From Leifsonia shinshuensis (lineage in GTDB: Bacteria > Actinomycetota > Actinomycetes > Actinomycetales > Microbacteriaceae): 64,000 bases of DNA. Shown in pieces: positions 8,959-17,122 of the stretch. The stretch spans positions 3,224,001 to 3,288,000 of the forward strand of contig NZ_JACCFL010000001.1 of assembly GCF_013410375.1 (NCBI RefSeq), given 5' to 3'. A model generated the notes under the pieces. It was given only the letters and a program-made list of their open reading frames with translations, searched no databases and had not been told where the DNA came from. Position 1 is the stretch's first letter. Every line of letters begins with the position of its first letter. The translations under genes were made by a program, and so were the position numbers.

Positions 8959-9821
8959 GGGAGGTTCCTTCCACCGATCCGGTCCGAGAGCTCCTCGCCG
9001 ATCACGTTCACGGCGACGACCACGATCACCACGGCCACGGCGGGCACGATCGCGGGCAGGAAGTACCCGCCGGCGACCCCGGCCTGGGCCTCGTTGATCA
9101 TCGCGCCCCAGTCGGCCGTGGGCGCCTGCACGCCGAGGCCGAGGAACGAGAGGCCCGCGAGCTCGGCGAGCACGTAGCCGAAGTTCAGCGTGGACTGCGC
9201 GCCGACGGTCGGCGCGACGTTGGGCAGCACCCGTCGGACGGCGATCCACGATCCGGCGAACCCCTGCACCCGGTACGCCGAGACGTACGGCCGGGTCCGC
9301 TCGGTCGCGACCAGCTGGCGGGTCAGCCGCGCCACGAACGGCGAGTACGCGATGCTCATCGCGATCACCGGCGCCACGAGTCCTTTGCCGAACAGCGCGA
9401 CCGCCATGATCGCGATCAGCAGCGACGGGAACGCGAACAGCACGTCGAAGACGCGGGCGAGCGTGGCGTCGAGCCAGCCTCCCCGCCAGCCGGCGACGAG
9501 CCCGAGGACGATGCCGAGCAGCGTGGAGGCGATGACGACCAGCAGCGGGCCGAGCAGCGCCGTGCGAGCGCCGAAGATCATCCGGCTGAGGGTGTCCCGG
9601 CCGAGGGCGTCGGCGCCGAGCCAGTGCGCGGGGCTCGGGTTCGCGTAGACGGCGGAGAAGTCGACGTGGTCGGGATCGTAGGGCGCGATGAACGGGGCGA
9701 AGACCGCCGCGAGCGCGATCACCGCGAGCACGACGAGCGACACCGTGAAGCCGAGCCGCGCCGGCTTCCGCACGGTCGAGCGCATCACCTTCAGCGCGAG
9801 GGTCGGGGTGGGCGCGCTCAT
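8955..9821 (-). CDS. ABC importer permease, DppC type
   Basis: A 288-residue inner-membrane permease with an N-terminal cytosolic segment, a first membrane helix at ~25-45, the periplasmic DppC landmark HWLGADALGRDTLSRMIFGART at ~65-87, and five further helices including the EAA-like loop. It pairs with the DppB-type permease to form the channel. It overlaps both neighbours by four bases (ATGA), indicating translational coupling. Confidence 0.9.
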   Translation of the reverse strand: MSAPTPTLALKVMRSTVRKPARLGFTVSLVVLAVIALAAVFAPFIAPYDPDHVDFSAVYANPSPAHWLGADALGRDTLSRMIFGARTALLGPLLVVIASTLLGIVLGLVAGWRGGWLDATLARVFDVLFAFPSLLIAIMAVALFGKGLVAPVIAMSIAYSPFVARLTRQLVATERTRPYVSAYRVQGFAGSWIAVRRVLPNVAPTVGAQSTLNFGYVLAELAGLSFLGLGVQAPTADWGAMINEAQAGVAGGYFLPAIVPAVAVVIVVVAVNVIGEELSDRIGGRNLP

Positions 9822-10786
9822 CGTCCGGCCTCCCCGGCCGCCGCGCGCGGGTCGATGACCGGCTCCAGGAGGTCCACGATCGCGTTCACCACGATGAACG
9901 CGGTGACCACGAACAGCACGATCGCCTGGACGACCGGGAAGTCGAGCCGGTCGACCGACTGCACCAGCAGCGATCCCATGCCCGAGATGCCGAACGCCGA
10001 CTCCACGATGGAGGTCGCCACCAGCAGCCCGGCGACCAGCATGCCGCTGACCGTCAGGATCGGCCCGACCGCATTGCGGAAGACGTGGCGGCGGACGACC
10101 GTGGCGCGCTTCAGGCCGCGACTGGTCGCGACCTCCACGTGCTCGCGGCCGAGCTGCTCGACCATCGACATGCGCGTCACCTTTCCGATCAGAACCACGA
10201 AGACGATCGCCAGCGCGATCGACGGGAGCACCAGGTGGTAGGCCATGTCCAGGAAGCCGGTCCCCGAGCCGAACGCGGGGAACCAGCCGAGCTGCACGGC
10301 GAAGACCGCGATCAGCACGATGGACCCGACGAACGACGGGATGGCCCCCAGCACGGTCAGCAGGGTCAGGGTCGCCCGGTCGGCGATCCTGCCGCGGTTG
10401 AGCGCGGCGACCGTGCCGGCGACGAGGCCGACGACGGTGATCATCAGCCCCGCCATCACCACGAGCCCGAGGGTCACCGGCAGCCGGTCGCCAATGACCG
10501 TGGCGACCGACTGCCGGTACTGCAGCGAGCGGCCGAAGTCGCCGTGCAGCATCCCGCCGAGCCAGTTGAGGTACTGCTGCCAGGGCGGCAGGTTCAGGCC
10601 GAACTCGGCGGTGACCTGGGCCACCGCCTCCGGGGACGGCTTGCGCCCCCGGAGGAGGAAGCTCAACGGGTTCCCCGGCACCAGGAACCGGGAGAAGAAG
10701 ACCAGGAGCGAGGCGAGGAACAGCGTCAGCAGGAGCGAGCCGAGCTTGCCCGCGACCCGCCGCGCGGCCGCCCTACCGTGCGCCAA
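9818..10786 (-). CDS. ABC importer permease, DppB type
   Basis: A 322-residue six-helix permease of the DppB/OppB family: an N-terminal helix, the LVPGNPL motif, a conserved periplasmic loop with FGRSLQYRQSVATVIGDRLPVT, and the GLKRATVVRRHVFRNAVGPI cytosolic loop that contacts the ATPase. The start codon read here is TTG (10786), overlapping the binding-protein stop by 14 bases. No better ATG or GTG exists before the first helix, but the exact start is uncertain. Confidence 0.85.
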   Translation of the reverse strand: MAHGRAAARRVAGKLGSLLLTLFLASLLVFFSRFLVPGNPLSFLLRGRKPSPEAVAQVTAEFGLNLPPWQQYLNWLGGMLHGDFGRSLQYRQSVATVIGDRLPVTLGLVVMAGLMITVVGLVAGTVAALNRGRIADRATLTLLTVLGAIPSFVGSIVLIAVFAVQLGWFPAFGSGTGFLDMAYHLVLPSIALAIVFVVLIGKVTRMSMVEQLGREHVEVATSRGLKRATVVRRHVFRNAVGPILTVSGMLVAGLLVATSIVESAFGISGMGSLLVQSVDRLDFPVVQAIVLFVVTAFIVVNAIVDLLEPVIDPRAAAGEAGR

Positions 10787-12422
10787 GCGTGGCCGCCCAC
10801 GGGTAGTAGAGGAACGCCACGGACGGCGCCACCCCGGTGATCTTCTTGCCGACGAACACCGTCATCGGGCCCTGGAAGAGCGGCAGCCACGGGAGCTGCT
10901 GGTTCGCGATCTTCTGGAGCTCGACCGACTTCTCGGCGCGCGCCTTCGGGTCGGCGATGGCGACCGCCTGGTCGACGAGCGCGTCGAACTGCGGGTCGGA
11001 CCAGTTGCCGTAGTTGCTGAACTGGCCGGTGCGCAGCACGCCGTACATCTCCAGCGGGTCCGGGGTGGAGAGGTACCAGGAGGTGTAGAACAGGTCGACG
11101 CCCTGGCGCGCCGTCGGGTCGGAGAACAGCGTCGTGTACGAGTCGGGCGTCATCGTCTGGATCTTCGCCTTCAGCCCGATCGACTCCGCGGCCGCGGCCG
11201 TGGCCTGAGCGACGACACTGAAGTCGGCGCCCATCGGAGCGGTGCGGATGGTGATCGTCTTGCCGGTGGCCCCGGCCTTCTCGACCAGCTTCTTCGCCGC
11301 CGCGACGTCGTACGTGTAGGAGTCGAGACCGGAGAACGCGGCCTTCCTGGTCGCATCGGAGGCCTCGCCCCACACCGACTCGGTGGTCAGCGCGCTGGTC
11401 ACCGAGCCGTAGCCCTTCACCGCGGCGTCCACGATCCCCTGCCGGTCCATCGCCATCAGCAGCGCCTTGCGGACGTTCAGGTCGCCGAGCGCGCCCTTCA
11501 GGTTGCCGACGATCAGGCTGCCGACCGCGGTGTTGAGGCCGAAGTAGAGCTTCCCCGCGCTGGTCGAGTTCAGCTTCTGGATGGCCTCGGTCGGCACCAT
11601 CCAGCCGCCGTCGACCTGGCCGGAGGTCAGCGCGTTCACGCGCGCATTCGGGTCGGTCATGAAGAGGATGGTGACCTTGCCGGCCTTGGCCTTCAGCTTC
11701 GTATCCCAGTACTTGTCGTAGCGGGTCAGGGTCACCGACTCGCCCGACTTCCACGAGGTGAGCTCGAACGGCCCTGTGCAGTTGACCAGCCCGGTCGAGT
11801 TGCCGTAGTTCTTGCCCTTCGCGGCGAGCGTCGCGGCGGACTCCACGACGCCGGCGGCGCCGCTGATGCCGAGGTTGAACTGCGAGTCCGGCTTGGTCAG
11901 GGTGACCGTGACCTCCATCGGGCCGGTCTGGTCGATCGACGCGACATTCTGGTACACGGAGAACCACGACGATCCCACCGCGGGGTCGAGGTGGCGGCGC
12001 ATCGACGCGACCGCGTCTGCGGCGGTCATCGGGGTGCCGTCGTGGAAGGTGACGCCCGGCCGCATCTCGTACACCCAGGTCGTCGGTGTCGGGTTGCTGT
12101 ACGACTCGGCGAGCCCTGCGGAGATCGTGTAGTCCGGGTTCAGGCGCAGCATCGACTCGCAGACGTTGGAGAGCACCTGGTTGTCGGAGTAGTCGAACGC
12201 GTAAGCGTAGTCGAGCGAGTACGGCTCCGCGTACGAGACCCAGGTGAACGAGTCGATGTCGCCCGAGGGGGCCGGGGTCTGCGCGGTGAGCCGGTAGGCC
12301 GGGTGGGCGCCGGACGATGAGGCGCCGGAGCCGGCGGGCGAGCACGCGGCGAGCGCGAGCCCGGTGGCGAGGACGGCCGCCGTCGCGAGGACGAGACGGT
12401 GTCGGGTGCGGTGTCGAGGCAT
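10773..12422 (-). CDS. Family 5 extracellular solute-binding lipoprotein
   Basis: A 549-residue protein with a lipoprotein signal peptide: basic start, hydrophobic core and lipobox LAAC with Cys27. The mature part reads as a family 5 binding protein (DppA/OppA/NikA type): ESMLRLNPDYTISAGLAESY near the start, then TWVYEMRPGVTFHDGTPMTAADAVAS and VRKALLMAMDRQGIVD. It would be anchored on the outside of the membrane and deliver a peptide, opine or amine conjugate to the permeases encoded just downstream. It follows the amidohydrolase gene by 38 bp. Confidence 0.9.
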   Translation of the reverse strand: MPRHRTRHRLVLATAAVLATGLALAACSPAGSGASSSGAHPAYRLTAQTPAPSGDIDSFTWVSYAEPYSLDYAYAFDYSDNQVLSNVCESMLRLNPDYTISAGLAESYSNPTPTTWVYEMRPGVTFHDGTPMTAADAVASMRRHLDPAVGSSWFSVYQNVASIDQTGPMEVTVTLTKPDSQFNLGISGAAGVVESAATLAAKGKNYGNSTGLVNCTGPFELTSWKSGESVTLTRYDKYWDTKLKAKAGKVTILFMTDPNARVNALTSGQVDGGWMVPTEAIQKLNSTSAGKLYFGLNTAVGSLIVGNLKGALGDLNVRKALLMAMDRQGIVDAAVKGYGSVTSALTTESVWGEASDATRKAAFSGLDSYTYDVAAAKKLVEKAGATGKTITIRTAPMGADFSVVAQATAAAAESIGLKAKIQTMTPDSYTTLFSDPTARQGVDLFYTSWYLSTPDPLEMYGVLRTGQFSNYGNWSDPQFDALVDQAVAIADPKARAEKSVELQKIANQQLPWLPLFQGPMTVFVGKKITGVAPSVAFLYYPWAATLGAR

Positions 12423-12460
12423 TGCGTGATCCTCCTGTGCAGGTGGGGGTGGGGGTCGGG

Positions 12461-14182
12461 TCAGACGGAGGCGGTGGCGGCGGCGGCGATCGCGGTGTCC
12501 GGCTGATCGCGGACGTAGACGGGCACGCCGCCGACCCAGGTGGAGACGACCGTGCTCTCGTGGATGCGGTCGGCCGGCACCGCGAACGGGTTCGGCTCGA
12601 TCACGACCAGGTCGGCGCGGTAGCCGGGGGCGATGGTGCCGGTGTCGTGGTCGCGGTGGTTCACGTACGCTGAGCCCGAGGTGTAGGCGGCGAACGCGGT
12701 GGCGAGGTCGAGCCGTTGCCGCTCTCCCCCGAGCGGGGCGTCGGCCGATCCCGGGGAGACCCGGTTGACGGCGATGTGGATGGCCGCGATCGGGTCCGCG
12801 CTCGACACCGGCCAGTCGCTGCCGGCGGCCAGCCGGGCGCCGGCCCGGTCGAGGTCGCCGAACGGGTACTGCCGGGCTTCCAGGCCGTCCTGGAGGAACG
12901 GCAGCGTCAGCTCGTCGAGCTGGGTCTCGTGGCAGGCCCAGAGCGCCTGCAGGTTGGCGACGGCGCCCAGCTGCGGGAAGCGGGTCGCGTCCTCCTCCGA
13001 CACCACCTGGAGGTGGGCGAGGTGGTGCCGGCCGTCGCTCTCGCCGTTGGCGTCGCGGGCGGCCTCGACCGCGTCCAGGGCCTCCTGCACCGCGCGGTCG
13101 CCGAGCGCGTGGAAGTGCACCTGGAAGCCGAGCCGGTCGAGCTCCGTGACGTACTCGGCCAGCCGCTCCGGGTCGATGAACGACAGCCCGGAGTTGGCGG
13201 TCTCATGGCCGTGCGCGTCCAGGTAGGGCGACTTCATCGCCGCCGTGAAGTTCTCGGCGACGCCGTCGACCATGATCTTGACCGTGCCGAGCGAGAAGCG
13301 GTCGTCGTCCAGAGCCTCGAACTCGTCGCGGCGCCGCACGATCGCGTCGATCTGCTCCGCGCCGGTGTCGCGCAGCCACCACTGCGCGCCGCGGACGTGC
13401 GCGATGAGGGTGTCCTCCTCCAGTGCGCGGCGGTAGGCGGGGAGGTTGGCGGGCATCGAGGCGACGACGCCGATCATGGCGTCCTGCCAGCCGGTGACGC
13501 CGAGCTTCAGCAGCTCGCTCTGGGCGCGCAGCAGTCCGGCGTAGGCGAGGTCGGCGTCGATGTCCGGCTTGACCGCGTCGAACAGGTCGCCCGCGCCCTC
13601 GTGGAACGTGCCTGCCGGGTAGCCGTCGGCCTCCCGCTCGATGCGGCCGTCCACCGGGTCGGGCGTGCTCGCGTCGAGCCCGGCGAGCCGGATCGCGGCG
13701 GTGCTGGCCCACAGGCTGTGGTGGTCGCGGCTGGCGACGAGCACCGGCCGGTCGCCCACGACCGCGTCGAGGAGGCCGCGCGCGGGGGCGCCGCCCGGGA
13801 AGTGGTCCATCGACCAGCCGCCGCCGAGGATCCAGGCGCTCGCGTCATCCGTCGCGGGATGCTCGGCCGCGTACTCGGCCACCCGGCGCAGGGCGTCGGC
13901 CGCGTCGGCCGAGTCGGCCAGCGAGCACTGCAAGAGCTCGACGCCGCCGCCGACGGGGTGGATGTGCGCGTCCTGGAAGCCCGGGCTGAGCAGCGCGCCC
14001 CCCAGGTCGACCACCTCGGTCGCCGGGCCGCGGTGGGTCCCGACGGACTCCTGGGTCACGATCCCGAGGATCCGCCCGTCGCGGATCAGCACGGCGTGGC
14101 CGGTCAGCGGCTGCCCCGTCCCGGTGAAGATCTGACCTCCGGTCAGGATCAGGTCTACCACGTTCGCTGTTGCGTCGGCCAT
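12461..14182 (-). CDS. YtcJ-type metal-dependent amidohydrolase
   Basis: An amidohydrolase family 3 enzyme of 573 residues. Visible landmarks are the metal-binding HxH in GFQDAHIHP, VNFxHALGDRAV-like FHFHALGDRAV, AHLQVVS and the terminal AGSDWPVS with the conserved Asp. It ends with the small beta-sandwich typical of the superfamily (GTIAPGYRADLVVIE). The start at 14182 was chosen over an ATG at 14203 because AAGGGA lies just upstream of it and nothing lies upstream of the other. It is the first gene of the seven-gene minus-strand operon and probably cleaves an amide or formyl bond in the imported compound. A paralogue lies at 58788-60425. Confidence 0.85.
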   Translation of the reverse strand: MADATANVVDLILTGGQIFTGTGQPLTGHAVLIRDGRILGIVTQESVGTHRGPATEVVDLGGALLSPGFQDAHIHPVGGGVELLQCSLADSADAADALRRVAEYAAEHPATDDASAWILGGGWSMDHFPGGAPARGLLDAVVGDRPVLVASRDHHSLWASTAAIRLAGLDASTPDPVDGRIEREADGYPAGTFHEGAGDLFDAVKPDIDADLAYAGLLRAQSELLKLGVTGWQDAMIGVVASMPANLPAYRRALEEDTLIAHVRGAQWWLRDTGAEQIDAIVRRRDEFEALDDDRFSLGTVKIMVDGVAENFTAAMKSPYLDAHGHETANSGLSFIDPERLAEYVTELDRLGFQVHFHALGDRAVQEALDAVEAARDANGESDGRHHLAHLQVVSEEDATRFPQLGAVANLQALWACHETQLDELTLPFLQDGLEARQYPFGDLDRAGARLAAGSDWPVSSADPIAAIHIAVNRVSPGSADAPLGGERQRLDLATAFAAYTSGSAYVNHRDHDTGTIAPGYRADLVVIEPNPFAVPADRIHESTVVSTWVGGVPVYVRDQPDTAIAAAATASV

Positions 14183-14220
14183 CGCGCCGGTTCCCTTCGT
14201 CATCGAGTGGATCGAGCCGA

Positions 14221-14249
14221 TGCTAGAAGACGTTCAACGCCAATGTCAA
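14221..14249 (-). promoter_or_regulatory. Promoter of the amidohydrolase/ABC operon
   Basis: On the minus strand a perfect TTGACA (-35, 14249-14244) is followed after exactly 17 bp by CTAGCA (-10, 14226-14221). The -35 lies inside the palindrome at 14241-14263, so a bound repressor would block it. Confidence 0.6.
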
Positions 14250-14263
14250 CACTGCTGACATTG
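14241..14263. promoter_or_regulatory. Near-perfect 23-bp palindrome, probable TetR operator
   Basis: CAATGTCA at 14241-14248 is matched by TGACATTG at 14256-14263; ten of eleven base pairs are symmetric. It sits in the 107-bp divergent gap, overlapping the -35 boxes of both promoters. This is the arrangement expected for autoregulation and control of the catabolic operon by the adjacent TetR protein. Confidence 0.7.
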
Positions 14264-14283
14264 CTGTTGGCATGGGCTAGGGT
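14255..14283 (+). promoter_or_regulatory. Promoter of the tetR gene, probably giving a leaderless mRNA
   Basis: CTGACA at 14255-14260 and TAGGGT at 14278-14283 are separated by 17 bp. The GTG start codon lies at 14290, seven bases after the -10, and there is no Shine-Dalgarno site, so transcription probably begins at or next to the start codon. Confidence 0.55.
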
Positions 14284-14289
14284 GGACGC

Positions 14290-14964
14290 GTGACTGAAGC
14301 GTTGACGCACGACCACTCCAAGCGCCTCGATCGTGCGACGATCGTGAAGGCCGGACTGGAGATCGCCGCGAGCCCGCGCAACACCTCGATCTCCATCCGC
14401 GCGCTCGGAACGGCGCTGGGCGTCGACCCGACCGCCGTCTATCGGCACTTCCGTGGCAAGGACGACCTGATGAAGGCCCTGCTGGACGAGGTGCAGGCGG
14501 TGGCGCTCGCACAGCTGGCGGACGCCCCCGGCGCGTGGGACGACCGCCTCCGCGCCCTGTCGCGCGCGACCCTGAACACCTTCGTGCAGTACCCGGCGAT
14601 CGCCCTGGAGGCGACCGTCCTCACCACGAACGGCCCGGCGGAGCTGGCGACGATCGAGTACATCCTGGCGGCGTTCGCGGAGGCGGGCCTCAGCGGCTCG
14701 GACCTGGTCCGCCACTATGCCCTGTTCGCGTCCTACGTCCTGTCGGAGGCGGCCGGAATCGCCCGCGGGCGCACCACTCCGTCGGCGGCGAGCGACGACA
14801 CCCGCGTGACCAACGCCTGGTTCGAGGGCCCGCTCCTGGTCGACCCGCTCACCCACTCCCACATCGCCTCGGTCGCGGCGGAGCTCCGCGACCTGCGCGA
14901 CGAGGACATCTTCCGCATGGGCGTCGACGCCATCCTCGACTCAGCGGAGCGGGCGGCAAGCTGA
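14290..14964 (+). CDS. TetR family transcriptional regulator
   Basis: A 224-residue TetR regulator. The N-terminal HTH occupies about residues 15-62, with IRALGTALGVDPTAVYRHFRGKDDL as the recognition region. The rest is helical ligand-binding domain of the TetR C-terminal type. It is transcribed divergently from the amidohydrolase/ABC operon and almost certainly represses it through the palindrome between them. The ligand would be the imported substrate or a product; this is inference from position. The GTG start is leaderless. Confidence 0.85.
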   Translation: MTEALTHDHSKRLDRATIVKAGLEIAASPRNTSISIRALGTALGVDPTAVYRHFRGKDDLMKALLDEVQAVALAQLADAPGAWDDRLRALSRATLNTFVQYPAIALEATVLTTNGPAELATIEYILAAFAEAGLSGSDLVRHYALFASYVLSEAAGIARGRTTPSAASDDTRVTNAWFEGPLLVDPLTHSHIASVAAELRDLRDEDIFRMGVDAILDSAERAAS

Positions 14965-15005
14965 CGCCACTTCCGCAGGAGATTCCGGGCGCCGCGCCCC
15001 GCGGC

Positions 15006-15032
15006 CTCCTTCCGAACGCCCTTCGGAAGGAG
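15006..15032. terminator. Hairpin between convergent tetR and permease genes
   Basis: A perfect 11-bp stem (CTCCTTCCGAA and its complement) with a 5-nt loop lies between the tetR stop at 14964 and the permease stop at 15071, so it can serve both strands. Confidence 0.6.
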
Positions 15033-15070
15033 AACCAGCCGTGTCTTCCTGTCTCCGCGCGGCACGGCGG

Positions 15071-16363
15071 TCACACCGCCCGCGCCCGCCTCCCCCGCGC
15101 GGCCGCCTTCCACCCGAAGTCGATCACCACGGCGAGCACCAGGATCGCCAGCAGCGCGAACGCCGTCTTCGGCTCGTTCACCAGCGTCGTGGTGCTGAAG
15201 ATCACGAACGTCCCGAGCGTCGCCAGCAGCCCGATCCACAGGATGACGATGTTGCCGCCGGTCTGGCGGCGGATGCGCAGGTGGCCGATGCTGACCGCCG
15301 AGAAGACCAGCAGGGCGACCGCGCTGCCGATCGAGGCGATCGCGTTGAGGTTGAAGAAGGAGACCAGCAGGATCGCCAGCACAGCCATCACGACCAGGCC
15401 GGCCGGGAACGGCCCCCACTTGCGGCCGAAGAACGGCGGGAACTGGCCGACGCTCGCGAGGTGCTGGGTCATCCCGATCGACGGGTACAGCCCCGCGTTC
15501 ACCGCTCCGGTGGTCGAGAACAGCGCCGTCACCACCATCAGCACGTAGCCCGCCTGGCCGAGCACCGGCTTGGCCGCCTCGGCGAGCGCCGTCGACCCGT
15601 ACTTCACCACCTCGTCCGCTGTCAGCGTCCCGAAGACGCCGAGCGACACGGCGACGTACACCGTGGTGGCGATCAGCAGCGCGAAGTAGATGGCCCGCGG
15701 GAGCTGCCGGGCCGGGTTCGGGAGGTCCTTCGCCGTGAAGGTGATGACGCCGAAGCCGAGGAACGCGAAGAAGGTCAGCGCCACGCTCGAGATGATGTGC
15801 GTCCAGCCCGGGTAACCGGAGGGTGCGAGGAGCGCCGGGTTCCAGGTGGCGATCGTCACGACCGCGAACAGCACGAGGATGACGAGCACGACGCTCACGA
15901 TCACCGACTGCACGCGCGCGACCGCCGCCGAGCCGATGGTGTTGAGCCCGCTCATCACCAGGATGAGCAGCACGCCGAGGACCTTCGCCCAGGTGGGGTC
16001 GTCGTGCGCGACGACGGAGCTTGCATAGCTGCCGAACGACGACGCGATCATCGCGACCACGATCGATCCCGCCGTGAAGAACAGCCAAGCACCGATCCCG
16101 GCGACGTGGCCCTCCCCGTAGCCCTTCGAGAGGAAGGTGAGGATGCCGCCGCCGGACGGGTACTTCGCGCCGAGCTTCGCGAACGAGTAGCCCTGCAGCA
16201 GGGCGATGATCCCCGCGATCAGGAACGAGAGCCAGACGGCGGCGCCGGCGACCGCCCCCGCGGCGCCGAGGAGCGCGAAGATCCCCGCGCCCACCATCGA
16301 CCCGACGCCGATGTAGGTCGCCTGCAGCACCGTCATGCGCTTGGTGCCGGGTGTTGCGGTCAT
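15071..16363 (-). CDS. APC superfamily amino-acid permease
   Basis: A 430-residue protein with about twelve hydrophobic helices. The first helix contains GVGSMVGAGIFALLG, the substrate-binding unwound helix of amino acid-polyamine-cation transporters, followed by YSFAKLGAKYPSGGGILTF in helix 2/3. The protein ends in a short basic tail. It is a secondary transporter for amino acids or amines in the cytoplasmic membrane; the specificity is unknown. It stands as a single transcription unit between two hairpins. It is not close in sequence to the APC protein at 52205. Confidence 0.85.
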   Translation of the reverse strand: MTATPGTKRMTVLQATYIGVGSMVGAGIFALLGAAGAVAGAAVWLSFLIAGIIALLQGYSFAKLGAKYPSGGGILTFLSKGYGEGHVAGIGAWLFFTAGSIVVAMIASSFGSYASSVVAHDDPTWAKVLGVLLILVMSGLNTIGSAAVARVQSVIVSVVLVILVLFAVVTIATWNPALLAPSGYPGWTHIISSVALTFFAFLGFGVITFTAKDLPNPARQLPRAIYFALLIATTVYVAVSLGVFGTLTADEVVKYGSTALAEAAKPVLGQAGYVLMVVTALFSTTGAVNAGLYPSIGMTQHLASVGQFPPFFGRKWGPFPAGLVVMAVLAILLVSFFNLNAIASIGSAVALLVFSAVSIGHLRIRRQTGGNIVILWIGLLATLGTFVIFSTTTLVNEPKTAFALLAILVLAVVIDFGWKAAARGRRARAV

Positions 16364-16467
16364 GCCGGTCCCTCCCCTCCCGCTGGATCCCGCTCCCGCC
16401 GGCTCCCGTTCCCGATCGGCCCCGGCGCCGGCGCCCCGTGACGCGCCGGCGCGCGGCGCCCCTGCAG

Positions 16468-16509
16468 CGGGTGCCGCTGCGCATCGGGGTTGAACCGCTG
16501 CGGCACCCG
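16468..16509. terminator. Hairpin in the gap upstream of the permease gene
   Basis: CGGGTGCCGC at 16468-16477 pairs with GCGGCACCCG at 16500-16509 (10 bp, 22-nt loop). It follows the stop of the SHOCT-protein gene and precedes the permease start at 16363 on the same strand, so it could be a terminator or part of the permease leader. There is no U-tract. Confidence 0.4.
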
Positions 16510-16543
16510 GAGCCGGTGGACGGGCGACGAGTCGCCCGGGTGG

Positions 16544-16924
16544 TCAGGCGAGTGCGCGCGCCTTCAGGTGGGCGAACTCCTCCGGGGAGATCGCCCCCGC
16601 GTCCAGGAGCGCCTGGGCCTTGGCGATCTCGTCGGCCGGGCTGGCGGTCGAGGTGACCTCGCGGATGTGGGCGTCCACCGCGGCCTGCGTGTCGACGGCC
16701 TCCTTCATGTTGCGCTCCGCCATCCCGCGTCCGCGTGCGATCAGATAGATCAGCGCGGTGAGGAACGGCACGAAGATCAGGAAGATGATCCACACGGCCT
16801 TCCACCACCCGTTGAGCGTGTGATCACGGAACAGGTCGCCGATGATCGCGAACAGCGCGAACAGGTAGGCGACGAACGCGAAGCACCAGAAGAACAGCCA
16901 GACGTAACTCCAGAAGTTGCTCAT
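16544..16924 (-). CDS. Membrane protein with PLDc_N-like helices and SHOCT domain
   Basis: A 126-residue protein with two N-terminal membrane helices (residues ~8-30 and ~42-64) of the cardiolipin-synthase N-terminal type, ending in the RGRGMAERN loop, and a C-terminal SHOCT motif (DEIAKAQALLDAGAISPEEFAHLKARAL, residues ~98-125). SHOCT is a short oligomerisation/regulatory motif found at the ends of many bacterial proteins. No catalytic domain is present, so it is probably a small envelope-associated or regulatory protein. Its role is unknown. Confidence 0.75.
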   Translation of the reverse strand: MSNFWSYVWLFFWCFAFVAYLFALFAIIGDLFRDHTLNGWWKAVWIIFLIFVPFLTALIYLIARGRGMAERNMKEAVDTQAAVDAHIREVTSTASPADEIAKAQALLDAGAISPEEFAHLKARALA

Positions 16925-17122
16925 TTCGCATCCTCCCCTCCAGTGCCGGCCCTCTTACCGGCGACGGGAATCTAACTCCGCGCGGATGCCTCTGGCTACA
17001 CCTGTTTTCGCGCGTTTCGAAAACTTCGGAATCGGAGACAATTCGAAGGGTTTGCCCCCTGCCCAACTCGGAACCGGTGATGCATCCTGTGGCCGAGCAC
17101 AGACCACGCGGGGAGGTCGATC

